A stretch of DNA of 8,611 nt from assembly GCA_002842935.1 (NCBI GenBank), contig PHEM01000125.1, positions 1 through 8,611 on the forward strand, read 5' to 3'. Below, piece by piece: positions 1 through 5,778 of the stretch. Both the position numbers and the translations under genes were made by a program. Below the pieces are notes generated by a model. The model was not told the origin of the DNA, made no database searches, and saw only the letters and a program-made list of their open reading frames with translations. The stretch comes from Alphaproteobacteria bacterium HGW-Alphaproteobacteria-13. Lineage in GTDB: Bacteria; Pseudomonadota; Alphaproteobacteria; Sphingomonadales; Sphingomonadaceae. The number at the start of each line of letters is the position of its first letter. Within the stretch, counting starts at the first letter, position 1.

Positions 1-1373
1 GTCCGCGCGGTCCGCTGCTGGCGCAGGACGTATGGCTGAATGAAAAGCTCGCCAATTTCGTGCGCGAAGTGATCCCCGAGCGGCGGATGCACGCCAAGGG
101 TTCGGGCGCGTTCGGCACCTTCACCGTCACGAACGACATCACGCGCTATACCCGCGCAAAGATCTTCAGCGAAGTCGGCAAGAAGACGGAGATGTTCGCG
201 CGTTTCACGACCGTCGCGGGCGAACGCGGCGCGGCCGATGCCGAGCGCGACATTCGCGGCTTCGCGCTGAAATTCTATACCGAGGAAGGCAATTGGGACA
301 TGGTGGGCAACAACACGCCCGTCTTCTTCCTGCGCGACCCCCGCAAATTCCCCGATCTTAACAAGGCGGTGAAGCGCGACCCGCGCACCAACATGCGCAG
401 CGCCACCAACAATTGGGATTTCTGGACGCTGCTGCCCGAGGCTTTCCACCAGGTGACGGTGGTGATGTCCGATCGCGGCATCCCGAAAAGCTATCGCCAC
501 ATGCACGGTTTCGGCAGCCATACCTACAGCTTCTGGAACGAGGCGGGCGAGCGCTTCTGGGTGAAGTTCCACTTCCGGACGCAGCAGGGCATCGCCAACC
601 TGACGGACGCGGAGGCGGGCGCGCTGGTCGGCGGCGACCGCGAATCGCACCAGCGCGACCTCTATGACGCGATCGAGCGCGGCGACTTTCCGAAATGGAC
701 CCTGTACGTCCAGATCATGCCGGAGGCGGATGCGGAAACCTATCGCTTCCACCCGTTCGACTTGACGAAGGTCTGGTACAAGGCGGACTATCCGCTGATC
801 GAGGTCGGCGAGTTCGAGCTGAACCGCAACCCGGACAATTTCTTCATGGACGTCGAACAGAGCGCCTTCGCGCCGTCGAACCTCGTGCCCGGCATCGGCG
901 TGTCGCCCGACCGGATGCTTCAGGCGCGGCTGTTCAACTATGCCGATGCGCAGCGTTACCGGCTGGGCGTGAATCATCACCAGATTCCCGTCAATGCCGC
1001 GCGCTGCCCCGTGATGAGCAATCATCGCGACGGCATGGGCCGCGTCGACGGCAATTACGGCAGCCGCCCGCATTACGAGCCGAACAGCTTCGGCCAGTGG
1101 CAGGAGCAGCCCGACTATGGCGAGCCGCCGCTGCGCATCTCCGGCGATGCGAAGCACTGGAACTATCGCGAGGATGACGATGATTATTTCACGCAGCCGC
1201 GCAAGCTGTTCCAGCAGATGAGCGCGGAGCAGCAGCAGGCGCTGTTCGACAATACGGCGCGGGCGATGGGCGACGCGCCGGACTTCATCAAGCAGCGCCA
1301 TGTCGACAATTGCACGCGCTGCGACCCCGCCTATGGCGCGGGCGTCGCCGCCGCGCTGGGCATGACGGCATAA
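1..1373 (+). CDS. katA: Haem catalase, small-subunit (clade 3) type, 5' end missing
   Basis: Haem catalase that dismutates hydrogen peroxide to water and oxygen. The reading frame is open from the window edge (first whole codon at 3), and the residues before the GTG at 60 already match the family (PRGPLLAQDVWLNEKLANF), so that GTG is internal. The visible 456 residues include the distal haem region RRMHAKGSGAFG with catalytic His (codon 90-92), the distal Asn motif GNNTPVFF (codons 306-329), and the proximal haem-ligand motif with Tyr at 939-941 (FNYADAQRYRLG). The C-terminus ends in DPAYGAGVAAALG, typical of small clade 3 enzymes, and there is no large-subunit flavodoxin-like extension. By family comparison only about 25-35 N-terminal residues are missing. 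A strong terminator follows, so it is probably transcribed separately from the genes downstream. The family call is firm; the symbol katA is by type only, since catalase naming varies. Confidence 0.96.
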   Translation, partial: PRGPLLAQDVWLNEKLANFVREVIPERRMHAKGSGAFGTFTVTNDITRYTRAKIFSEVGKKTEMFARFTTVAGERGAADAERDIRGFALKFYTEEGNWDMVGNNTPVFFLRDPRKFPDLNKAVKRDPRTNMRSATNNWDFWTLLPEAFHQVTVVMSDRGIPKSYRHMHGFGSHTYSFWNEAGERFWVKFHFRTQQGIANLTDAEAGALVGGDRESHQRDLYDAIERGDFPKWTLYVQIMPEADAETYRFHPFDLTKVWYKADYPLIEVGEFELNRNPDNFFMDVEQSAFAPSNLVPGIGVSPDRMLQARLFNYADAQRYRLGVNHHQIPVNAARCPVMSNHRDGMGRVDGNYGSRPHYEPNSFGQWQEQPDYGEPPLRISGDAKHWNYREDDDDYFTQPRKLFQQMSAEQQQALFDNTARAMGDAPDFIKQRHVDNCTRCDPAYGAGVAAALGMTA

Positions 1374-1375
1374 GG

Positions 1376-1405
1376 CCGATCGCCTGACGAGCGCCTGACG
1401 ATCGG
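1376..1405. repeat. Short direct and inverted repeat after the catalase
   Basis: CGCCTGACGA occurs twice with an 11-base period (1381-1390 and 1392-1401). The pair is bracketed by a 7-base inverted repeat, CCGATCG (1376-1382) and CGATCGG (1399-1405). It sits directly after the catalase stop and runs into the terminator stem, so it may be part of the 3' structure or simple slippage. Confidence 0.5.
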
Positions 1406-1434
1406 GGACCGGCCTTGAGGGCCGGTCCCTTTTT
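1405..1434 (+). terminator. Intrinsic terminator of the catalase gene
   Basis: A perfect 10-bp GC-rich stem, GGGACCGGCC (1405-1414) with GGCCGGTCCC (1420-1429), closes a 5-base loop (TTGAG). It is followed directly by five T residues (1430-1434). It lies about 30 bases after the catalase stop and separates that gene from the dehydratase gene downstream. Confidence 0.93.
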
Positions 1435-1482
1435 CGTTCCGGGGCGTCTGCCGGTCTCTTCCGGCCCGGCGTGCGATGGGGC

Positions 1483-1511
1483 TTGCGCCCGCGCGTTCCC
1501 CTCCATACAAT
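1483..1511 (+). promoter_or_regulatory. Candidate sigma-70 promoter of the leuC-like gene
   Basis: TTGCGC (1483-1488) and TACAAT (1506-1511) are spaced by exactly 17 bases. The -10 box matches the consensus at five of six positions and the -35 box at three of six. The predicted transcription start lies near 1518, inside the adjacent inverted repeat, which fits control by steric block. Prediction from sequence only. Confidence 0.5.
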
Positions 1512-1524
1512 TAGCAATCTAAGT
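1509..1524 (+). promoter_or_regulatory. Operator-like inverted repeat (site 1, TTAG-N4-CTAA)
   Basis: AATTAGCAATCTAAGT contains the half-sites TTAG and CTAA separated by four bases. It agrees at 13 of 16 positions with the perfect palindrome upstream of the leuD-like gene when both are read in gene orientation. It overlaps the end of the candidate -10 box and the predicted start of transcription. Spacing and symmetry fit a MarR-family dimer; the binding protein is inferred. Confidence 0.6.
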
Positions 1525-1560
1525 ATTTGGAAAGCCGCCTGGCGGGGAAGGTCATTGTCG

Positions 1561-2994
1561 GTGCAGCAACGGCAGGATGCGCGGACGCCGCGCACGCTTT
1601 ACGACAAGATATGGGACGCCCATGTCGTCGCCGAGGACGATGGCGAGACCCTGCTCTATATCGACCTGCACCTGCTGCACGAAGTGACCTCGCCGCAGGC
1701 CTTTGCGGCCCTGGCCGCCGAAGGGCGCGCGGTGCGGCGGCCCGAGCGGACGCTGGCAGTCTCCGACCATAATGTGCCGACCGAAGGGCAGGCCGCCGGA
1801 CCCGCCGGGGTCGCGGATGCGGAGGCGCGCGCGCAGATCGAAATGCTGGCGGTCAACACCGCGCGCTTCGGGATCGAGAATTTCCCGATGGGCGACCCCC
1901 GCAACGGCATCGCCCATGTCGTCGGGCCGGAGCAGGGGCGCTCGCAGCCGGGTATGACGATCGTCTGCGGCGACAGCCACAGCTCGACGCACGGCGCGTT
2001 CGGCGCGCTGGCCTTTGGCATCGGCACCTCGGAAGTCGAGCATGTGCTGGCGACGCAGACCATTCGCCAGCGCCGGTCGCGCAACATGCGGATCACGGTC
2101 GACGGCGTGCTGCCGCCGCATGTCTTTGCCAAGGATCTGGCGCTGCACCTGCTCCGCACGCTCGGCGTCGACGGGGCGGCGGGACATGTCGTCGAATATG
2201 CGGGCGCGGGCGTGCGCGCGCTGTCGATGGAAGGGCGCATGACCCTGTGCAACCTCAGCATCGAAATGGGGGCGCGCGCGGGGCTGGTCCCGCCCGACGA
2301 CGTGACCTTTGCTTATCTGGCGGGGCGTCCGGCGGCGCCGCGCGGCGCGGCGCGGCAGGCGGCGCTGGCGCGCTGGCGCACCCTTTTCAGCGATGCGGAC
2401 GCGCGCTTCGACAGGGAGGTTCGCATCGACGCGGCGGTGCTGCGCCCGATGGTGAGCTGGGGCACCAGCCCGTCGCAAGTGGTCGGTATCGACGAACGCA
2501 TCCCCGACCCGGCGATGATGCCGGAAGGAGAGGCGCGCGCCGCCGCCGAGCGGGCGCTCGCCTATATGGGCCTGACGCCGGGCGCGCCGATCGCGGGCCA
2601 GCGGCTCGACCGCGTGTTCATCGGCAGCTGCACCAACAGCCGGATAGAGGATCTGCGCGCCGCCGCGGCGGTCGTGCGCGGCCGCCGCGTCGCAGCGCAT
2701 GTCCGCGCGATGGTCGTGCCGGGTTCGGGTCTCGTCAAACGGCAGGCCGAGGAGGAAGGCGTCGCCGCGATCCTGCGCGAGGCGGGTTTCGACTGGCGCG
2801 AGCCGGGATGTTCGATGTGCGTCGGCATGAACGCCGACCGGCTCCAGCCCGGCGAGCGCTGTGCCGCGACGTCGAACCGCAATTTCGAGAACCGGCAGGG
2901 CCGTGGCGGCCGCACGCATCTGATGAGTCCGGCGCTGGCCGCTGCGAGCGCGATCGCCGGGTACATCGCGGGTGCCGACGAGGTGGAGGGGTAG
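1561..2994 (+). CDS. leuC: LeuC-type dehydratase large subunit (3-isopropylmalate dehydratase family)
   Basis: Large catalytic subunit of an aconitase-superfamily hydro-lyase; classical LeuC, with LeuD, isomerises 2- and 3-isopropylmalate in leucine synthesis. The 477-residue product is colinear with E. coli LeuC: TLYDKIWDAHVV at the start, CGDSHSSTHGAFGALAFGIGT, SMEGRMTLCNLSIEMGA, and the iron-sulfur motifs IGSCTNS (Cys357) and GCSMC (Cys417, Cys420) that bind the catalytic [4Fe-4S] cluster. I chose GTG at 1561 because GGGGAAGG lies 9 bases upstream and the family begins near PRTLYDKIW. An ATG at 1471 in the same frame would put the promoter and operator inside the gene. Oddly, the small-subunit gene is not downstream but convergent at 3273-3857. 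With operators and MarR regulators nearby, a catabolic or inducible paralogue (acting on a methylated or other substituted malate) is an alternative to leucine synthesis. Family call firm, substrate open. Confidence 0.9.
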   Translation: MQQRQDARTPRTLYDKIWDAHVVAEDDGETLLYIDLHLLHEVTSPQAFAALAAEGRAVRRPERTLAVSDHNVPTEGQAAGPAGVADAEARAQIEMLAVNTARFGIENFPMGDPRNGIAHVVGPEQGRSQPGMTIVCGDSHSSTHGAFGALAFGIGTSEVEHVLATQTIRQRRSRNMRITVDGVLPPHVFAKDLALHLLRTLGVDGAAGHVVEYAGAGVRALSMEGRMTLCNLSIEMGARAGLVPPDDVTFAYLAGRPAAPRGAARQAALARWRTLFSDADARFDREVRIDAAVLRPMVSWGTSPSQVVGIDERIPDPAMMPEGEARAAAERALAYMGLTPGAPIAGQRLDRVFIGSCTNSRIEDLRAAAAVVRGRRVAAHVRAMVVPGSGLVKRQAEEEGVAAILREAGFDWREPGCSMCVGMNADRLQPGERCAATSNRNFENRQGRGGRTHLMSPALAAASAIAGYIAGADEVEG

Positions 2995-3029
2995 AGCGCG
3001 GCGTGTCGTAAATCCGCTTCCCTCCCGGT

Positions 3030-3162
3030 CCGTTCGTGTCGAGCCCTTCGACTGCCCGCAGGGCGGGCGCTCAGGATAAACTTCGACCTTCGGTCGAAGT
3101 CGAGACACCCATCGGCCTCGCGCCACAACGAGGGGTGTCTCGACTTCGCTCGACACGAACGG
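3030..3162. repeat. Palindromic intergenic repeat of sphingomonad type
   Basis: This nested palindromic element fills the gap between the two convergent dehydratase genes. The outer arms are CCGTTCGTGTCGAGC (3030-3044) and its exact complement GCTCGACACGAACGG (3148-3162). A 16-bp inner pair is CGAAGTCGAGACACCC (3095-3110) with GGGTGTCTCGACTTCG (3133-3148). Smaller hairpins lie inside: GCCCGC/GCGGGC (3054-3059 with 3063-3068) and ACTTCGACC/GGTCGAAGT (3080-3088 with 3092-3100). Similar CTCGACTTCGCTCGACACGAACG strings are, from memory, scattered between genes in sphingomonad genomes. It could act as a two-way transcription barrier for the convergent genes, though neither side has a clean T-run. 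Confidence 0.75.
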
Positions 3163-3171
3163 GACGATGGA

Positions 3172-3193
3172 TCAGATTATAGTCAGATTATAG
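3172..3193. repeat. Tandem duplication of an 11-base unit
   Basis: TCAGATTATAG is present twice head to tail without mismatch (3172-3182 and 3183-3193), just outside the palindromic repeat and downstream of the leuD-like gene. It looks like a small slippage duplication or a junction scar; no function is evident. Confidence 0.7.
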
Positions 3194-3272
3194 AGCGCGC
3201 CGTGCGCCCCTCGTCTTCGCTCGGGGATAGGGGGATTCAGATTTCGTGCGATTCGATCTAACGCACGCCACC

Positions 3273-3857
3273 CTAAATCGCCGCCTCGAACCGCGCGATC
3301 GCATCGGCGTGGCGCAGCGTGCGGCTGATATCGTCCAGCCCTTCCATCAGGATGCGCCGGTCGTCGGGATCGACGGCAAAGCCGACCTCTTCGCCCGATG
3401 CGAGGAGGATGTGCCGATGCTTCAGGTCGACGGTCATGGGCGCGAATTGCGACAGTTCCACTTCGTCGCGCAGCCGTCGGCACAGCGCGTCGGGAAGGCG
3501 GATCAGCAGCAGGCCGTTCTTGCGCGCGTTGCTGGCGAAGATGTCGCCGAAACTGGGCGCGATCACGCAGCGGATGCCGAAGTCCGTCAGCGCCCAGACC
3601 GCGTGCTCGCGCGACGAGCCGCATCCGAAATTGCGGTCGGCGATCAAGATCCGGGCCGCGCGGCACGTTTCGCGGTTCAGGATGAAGCCGCTCCGTTCGC
3701 CGCCGCCCGCAGTGTAGCGCAGCTCGCGGAACAAGTGACGACCCAGCCCGTCGCGCGTCAGTGCCTTCATGAAACGCGCCGGGATGATCATGTCGGTATC
3801 GACATTGGCCAGCGGCAGCGGAGCGGCGACGCCCGTCAGGCGGACCAGTTTTTCCAT
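3273..3857 (-). CDS. leuD: LeuD-type dehydratase small subunit (3-isopropylmalate dehydratase family)
   Basis: Small swivel subunit of the aconitase-family dehydratase; it completes the active site of the LeuC-type partner. The 194-residue product follows E. coli LeuD (201 residues): PLPLANVDTDMIIPARF (13-29), the NFGCGSSREHAVWAL segment (76-90) with the phosphate/carboxylate-binding SSRE motif, and APSFGDIF (100-107). The ATG at 3857 is preceded by AAGAAGG with a 6-base gap, a good start. The substrate-recognition loop reads TRDGLG (34-39) where E. coli has TRTGFG, and the segment after RELRY is shorter than in E. coli, so specificity may differ from isopropylmalate. The gene is convergent with the large-subunit gene rather than in an operon with it, and divergent from the MarR-type regulator at 4007. 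Its promoter carries the same kind of inverted repeat as the large-subunit gene, which suggests the pair is co-regulated through matching operators. Family call firm; physiological substrate unknown. Confidence 0.9.
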   Translation of the reverse strand: MEKLVRLTGVAAPLPLANVDTDMIIPARFMKALTRDGLGRHLFRELRYTAGGGERSGFILNRETCRAARILIADRNFGCGSSREHAVWALTDFGIRCVIAPSFGDIFASNARKNGLLLIRLPDALCRRLRDEVELSQFAPMTVDLKHRHILLASGEEVGFAVDPDDRRILMEGLDDISRTLRHADAIARFEAAI

Positions 3858-3875
3858 GATAGGCCTTCTTCATTA

Positions 3876-3891
3876 ACTTAGCCTGCTAAGT
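3876..3891 (-). promoter_or_regulatory. Operator-like perfect palindrome (site 2)
   Basis: ACTTAGC-CT-GCTAAGT is a perfect 16-bp inverted repeat around a 2-base centre (3883-3884), in the 149-base gap between the divergent leuD-like and MarR genes. It shares the TTAG-N4-CTAA core with three other sites in the window and overlaps the candidate leuD-like -10 box. It is placed to control the leuD-like gene and possibly the regulator itself. Confidence 0.7.
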
Positions 3892-3916
3892 ACATGGGGC
3901 GGCGGATATTGTCCAA
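3889..3916 (-). promoter_or_regulatory. Candidate promoter of the leuD-like gene
   Basis: Reading the minus strand, TTGGAC (3916-3911) and TGTACT (3894-3889) are separated by 16 bases. Both match the sigma-70 consensus only partly (four of six each). The -10 box overlaps the end of the palindrome at 3876-3891, the same arrangement as at the leuC-like gene. Confidence 0.35.
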
Positions 3917-4006
3917 TGCCATGTGGGCGCCAAGGCCATGTCGGCGGATGCGTCTTGCGGCGCGAATCATCGGGCCTTAAGGTCCGGCGACTGGGCGCGA
4001 AAGGGA

Positions 4007-4519
4007 ATGGCTTTGGCCAGAGAGAATCACGGCTATCGGCAACCGGCCGAATATTACACCAACCCGGAAAACAGCATCGGCTATCTGGCCCGCATCCTGT
4101 TCCGGTCCTTTTCGCGGCAGCTGGAGCGGCGCACGATCTCGCGCAACGTGTCCGCGGGCCAGTGGCGCTTTCTGCGCCAGCTGTGGCGCGAGGACGGCGT
4201 CACGCAGCGCGAGCTGAGCGAGCGCGTGGGGATGCGCGAGCCGACCACGGTCGTCGCGCTGAAGGGGCTGGAAAAGGCCGGTCTCATCACGCGCAAGAAG
4301 ACCGACGCGGACCGGCGCAAGACGTTCATCTATCTGACGCCCTATGCGAAGGAACTGGAACTGATCCTCGCCCCCGCCAACGCGGAAGTGCACGAGATCG
4401 CGACACGCGGGCTGAGCGATGCGGAAGTGGAGACGCTGCAAGCGCTGATGCGCCGCGTCATCGCCAACCTCGCCGAGGAAAGCGACAAGCTGTACATGCT
4501 GTCCGACGACACCCCCTGA
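4007..4519 (+). CDS. MarR-family transcriptional regulator 1
   Basis: Winged-helix dimeric repressor of the MarR family, usually released from DNA by phenolic or other small ligands. From ATG 4007 it has 170 residues. N-terminal dimerisation helices (about 22-45) are followed by the helix-turn-helix VTQRELSERVGMREPTTVVALKGLEKAGLI (about 65-94), the wing with DADRRKTFIYLT (100-111), and a C-terminal dimerisation helix pair. The frame is open back to an ATG at 3923, but that extension has no family character and no ribosome site. AAAGGGA abuts the 4007 ATG directly, so TTG at 4013 (6-base gap) is a real alternative start. It is divergent from the leuD-like gene, with the palindrome 3876-3891 between them, and lies 79 bases upstream of the FMN reductase, in the same direction but with a separate operator. 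It is a prime candidate to bind one or more of the four local operators; which ones is inference. Confidence 0.85.
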   Translation: MALARENHGYRQPAEYYTNPENSIGYLARILFRSFSRQLERRTISRNVSAGQWRFLRQLWREDGVTQRELSERVGMREPTTVVALKGLEKAGLITRKKTDADRRKTFIYLTPYAKELELILAPANAEVHEIATRGLSDAEVETLQALMRRVIANLAEESDKLYMLSDDTP

Positions 4520-4540
4520 CCGAAAGGTGCGCGGGCGCGG

Positions 4541-4569
4541 TTGCCTGCGCCGCGAACAAAGATTAGTAT
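4541..4569 (+). promoter_or_regulatory. Candidate promoter of the FMN reductase gene
   Basis: TTGCCT (4541-4546) and TAGTAT (4564-4569) are spaced by 17 bases; the -10 matches four of six consensus positions and lies within the 26-bp palindrome. A better-matching TATACT (4567-4572) would need a 20-base spacer. In either case the palindrome would cover the -10 region. Confidence 0.4.
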
Positions 4570-4581
4570 ACTAATCTTTGT
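4556..4581. promoter_or_regulatory. Operator-like perfect 26-bp palindrome (site 3)
   Basis: Positions 4556-4568 (ACAAAGATTAGTA) are the exact reverse complement of 4569-4581 (TACTAATCTTTGT), giving 26 bp of perfect dyad symmetry without a spacer. The centre holds TTAG-TATA-CTAA, the shared core of the cluster's operators. It lies 17 bases upstream of the FMN reductase ATG. It could also form a hairpin after the MarR gene, but no T-run follows, so an operator is the better reading. Confidence 0.78.
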
Positions 4582-4598
4582 GAGGATGGGGAGGGAAA

Positions 4599-5174
4599 AT
4601 GACGAGCATCGCGGTTATCGTCGGCAGCACGCGCGAGGGGTCTTATAATCGGGCGCTGGGGATGCTGGCCGCCGAGCGGCTGGAGGCGCATGGCGCGGCC
4701 GTCACGCGCGTCGATCTTGCCGGGTTCGACTTGCCCCTTTATTCTGACGCGATCGAGAAAAACGCCTTTCCCGCCGATGCCCTGCGGCTGAAACGGCTTT
4801 TCGCGGCGCAGGACGGGCTGTTGTTCGTGTCGCCGGAATATAACGGCTCGCTGCCGCCGCTGCTCAAGAATGCGATCGACTGGGCGTCGCGGCCGACGGG
4901 GGAAGAGGGGTTGGTAGCGCTGACCGCCTATCGCGGTAAGGCGGCGGCGATCCTGTCGGCCTCGATCAGCCCGTTCGGCGGCCTGCGCGGACTGGCGCAT
5001 CTGCGGCAGATATTGTCGACGATCCAGATGCAGGTGATCCCCGATCAGGTCGTGGTCCCGAACGCCCACGCCGCGTTCGACGAGCAAGGCCGTCTGAAGG
5101 ACGCGCTGCCCGCCTCGCTGGTCGACATGACCGCCGCGCGGCTGGTCGCGGTCGCGCGCGCGCTGGCGGGATAG
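4599..5174 (+). CDS. NAD(P)H-dependent FMN/quinone reductase, flavodoxin-like
   Basis: Flavodoxin-fold reductase of the FMN_red family (relatives include SsuE, ChrR and ArsH), which uses NAD(P)H to reduce FMN, quinones, nitro compounds or metals. The 191-residue protein has the FMN phosphate loop GSTREGSYNRAL (9-20) and the flavin-contacting SPEYNGSLPPLLKNAIDW segment (78-95), both hallmarks of the family, and full family length. No signal peptide is seen, so it is cytosolic. The ATG at 4599 follows GGGGAGGG closely (about 3 bases). It has its own promoter region with the 26-bp palindrome, so it is probably induced together with the other units. It converges with the second MarR gene, their stops only 18 bases apart. 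It may supply reduced flavin to a monooxygenase outside the window or detoxify quinoid intermediates; the substrate cannot be decided here. Confidence 0.88.
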   Translation: MTSIAVIVGSTREGSYNRALGMLAAERLEAHGAAVTRVDLAGFDLPLYSDAIEKNAFPADALRLKRLFAAQDGLLFVSPEYNGSLPPLLKNAIDWASRPTGEEGLVALTAYRGKAAAILSASISPFGGLRGLAHLRQILSTIQMQVIPDQVVVPNAHAAFDEQGRLKDALPASLVDMTAARLVAVARALAG

Positions 5175-5192
5175 CTGCAGGGCATTCCGGCG

Positions 5193-5627
5193 TCAGGACG
5201 CTGCGTCGCGGTTGTCGCCCCAGTCGGTCTCCAGCACGGCCAGCAGCGTTTCGAAGCGATCCCGGCCCACGGCGTCCGCGACCTGCGCGCCCAGCTCGTC
5301 CATCGCGCGCTGTGCCTCCTGGCGCATCTGCGTGCCGAAGTCGGTCAGCGACACGATCATGTGGCGGCGGTCCTTTGGATCGGCTTCCATCCGCACGATT
5401 CCCATCGCGACCATCTGGTTGATCGTGCTGTGGATCGCCTGCCGCGACACGCCGATGTTGCGGGCGATGTCCGATGGCCGGACGATGCCGCTGACGATAT
5501 TGGTGATCACCATCGACTGCGGGCGGCTGACGTCCGGCCAGCCGCGACCGCGCATCCGCGTCTGCAACCCTTCGTCCAGCCAGCAGAAGCGCTGGAAAAG
5601 GGCGATGATCAGCTGGTTCGTCCGCAT
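5193..5627 (-). CDS. MarR-family transcriptional regulator 2
   Basis: A second MarR-type repressor, 144 residues, distinct in sequence from the one at 4007. It shows N-terminal helices (about 2-25), the helix-turn-helix RPSDIARNIGVSRQAIHSTINQMVAMGIV (50-78) with recognition helix around 61-74, the wing EADPKDRRHMIVSLT (81-95) containing the family DxxDRR signature, and a C-terminal dimerisation helix. The ATG at 5627 lacks a clear ribosome site, but no better in-frame start is evident. It is transcribed away from the acyl-CoA ligase, with a TTAG-TATA-CTAT site in the shared intergenic region close to the ligase, so control of the ligase-hydrolase unit is the simplest inference. It has one Cys (15), so redox sensing through a disulfide pair within one subunit is not suggested. 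Family call firm; ligand and target unknown. Confidence 0.86.
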   Translation of the reverse strand: MRTNQLIIALFQRFCWLDEGLQTRMRGRGWPDVSRPQSMVITNIVSGIVRPSDIARNIGVSRQAIHSTINQMVAMGIVRMEADPKDRRHMIVSLTDFGTQMRQEAQRAMDELGAQVADAVGRDRFETLLAVLETDWGDNRDAAS

Positions 5628-5720
5628 GATAGGCTGCGATATTTCCCTGTTTTCCGGTCGCGTTCGGGCGCCGGGACGCTAGAAGAAGCATCGGTGCGAA
5701 GCAAGGCGGGCCGAGCCTTG

Positions 5721-5749
5721 TTGCAATGTCAAAATGCTTAGTATACTAT
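5721..5749 (+). promoter_or_regulatory. Candidate promoter of the ligase-hydrolase unit
   Basis: TTGCAA (5721-5726) and TACTAT (5744-5749) are spaced by 17 bases, the same geometry as at the FMN reductase gene. An alternative is TTGTTG (5718-5723) with TATACT (5742-5747) at 18 bases. Both -10 options fall inside the operator-like site. Confidence 0.45.
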
Positions 5750-5751
5750 CT
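5736..5751 (+). promoter_or_regulatory. Operator-like inverted repeat (site 4)
   Basis: GCTTAGTATACTATCT contains a perfect 10-bp dyad, TAGTATACTA (5739-5748), and shares the 11 bases TTAGTATACTA with the centre of the 26-bp palindrome at 4556-4581. The outer arms are less symmetric: CAAAA at 5730-5734 and TTTTG at 5751-5755 are offset by one base from the core dyad. It overlaps both possible -10 boxes of the ligase gene. Confidence 0.62.
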
Positions 5752-5778
5752 TTTGTGATGAGGGAGAGGCGACCCGCC

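Noticed and set aside
1471..1560. Upstream ATG start for the leuC-like gene
   Set aside because: It would add about 30 residues with no family match and place the promoter and operator within the coding region.
1552..3156. 534-codon open frame on the minus strand opposite the leuC-like gene
   Set aside because: The plus-strand protein is a clear LeuC with all cluster cysteines; the minus frame is an Arg/Ala/His-rich, GC-driven shadow without family motifs.
3245..3267. Hairpin CGTGCG/CGCACG just after the leuD-like stop as an intrinsic terminator
   Set aside because: Only a 6-bp stem with an 11-base loop and no T-run in the direction of transcription.
3923..4006. N-terminal extension of MarR regulator 1 from ATG 3923
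   Set aside because: No ribosome site and no MarR character in the extra 28 residues; start kept at 4007 with TTG 4013 as an alternative.
5190..5201. GCGTC-AG-GACGC inverted repeat at the end of MarR regulator 2
   Set aside because: Five-base arms around a 2-base loop cannot form a normal hairpin; likely chance in GC-rich DNA.
5734..5778. Upstream ATG starts (5734, 5758) for the acyl-CoA ligase
   Set aside because: They lie in or directly beside the operator and predicted transcription start; ATG 5779 has a good ribosome site and matches the AlkK N-terminus in length.
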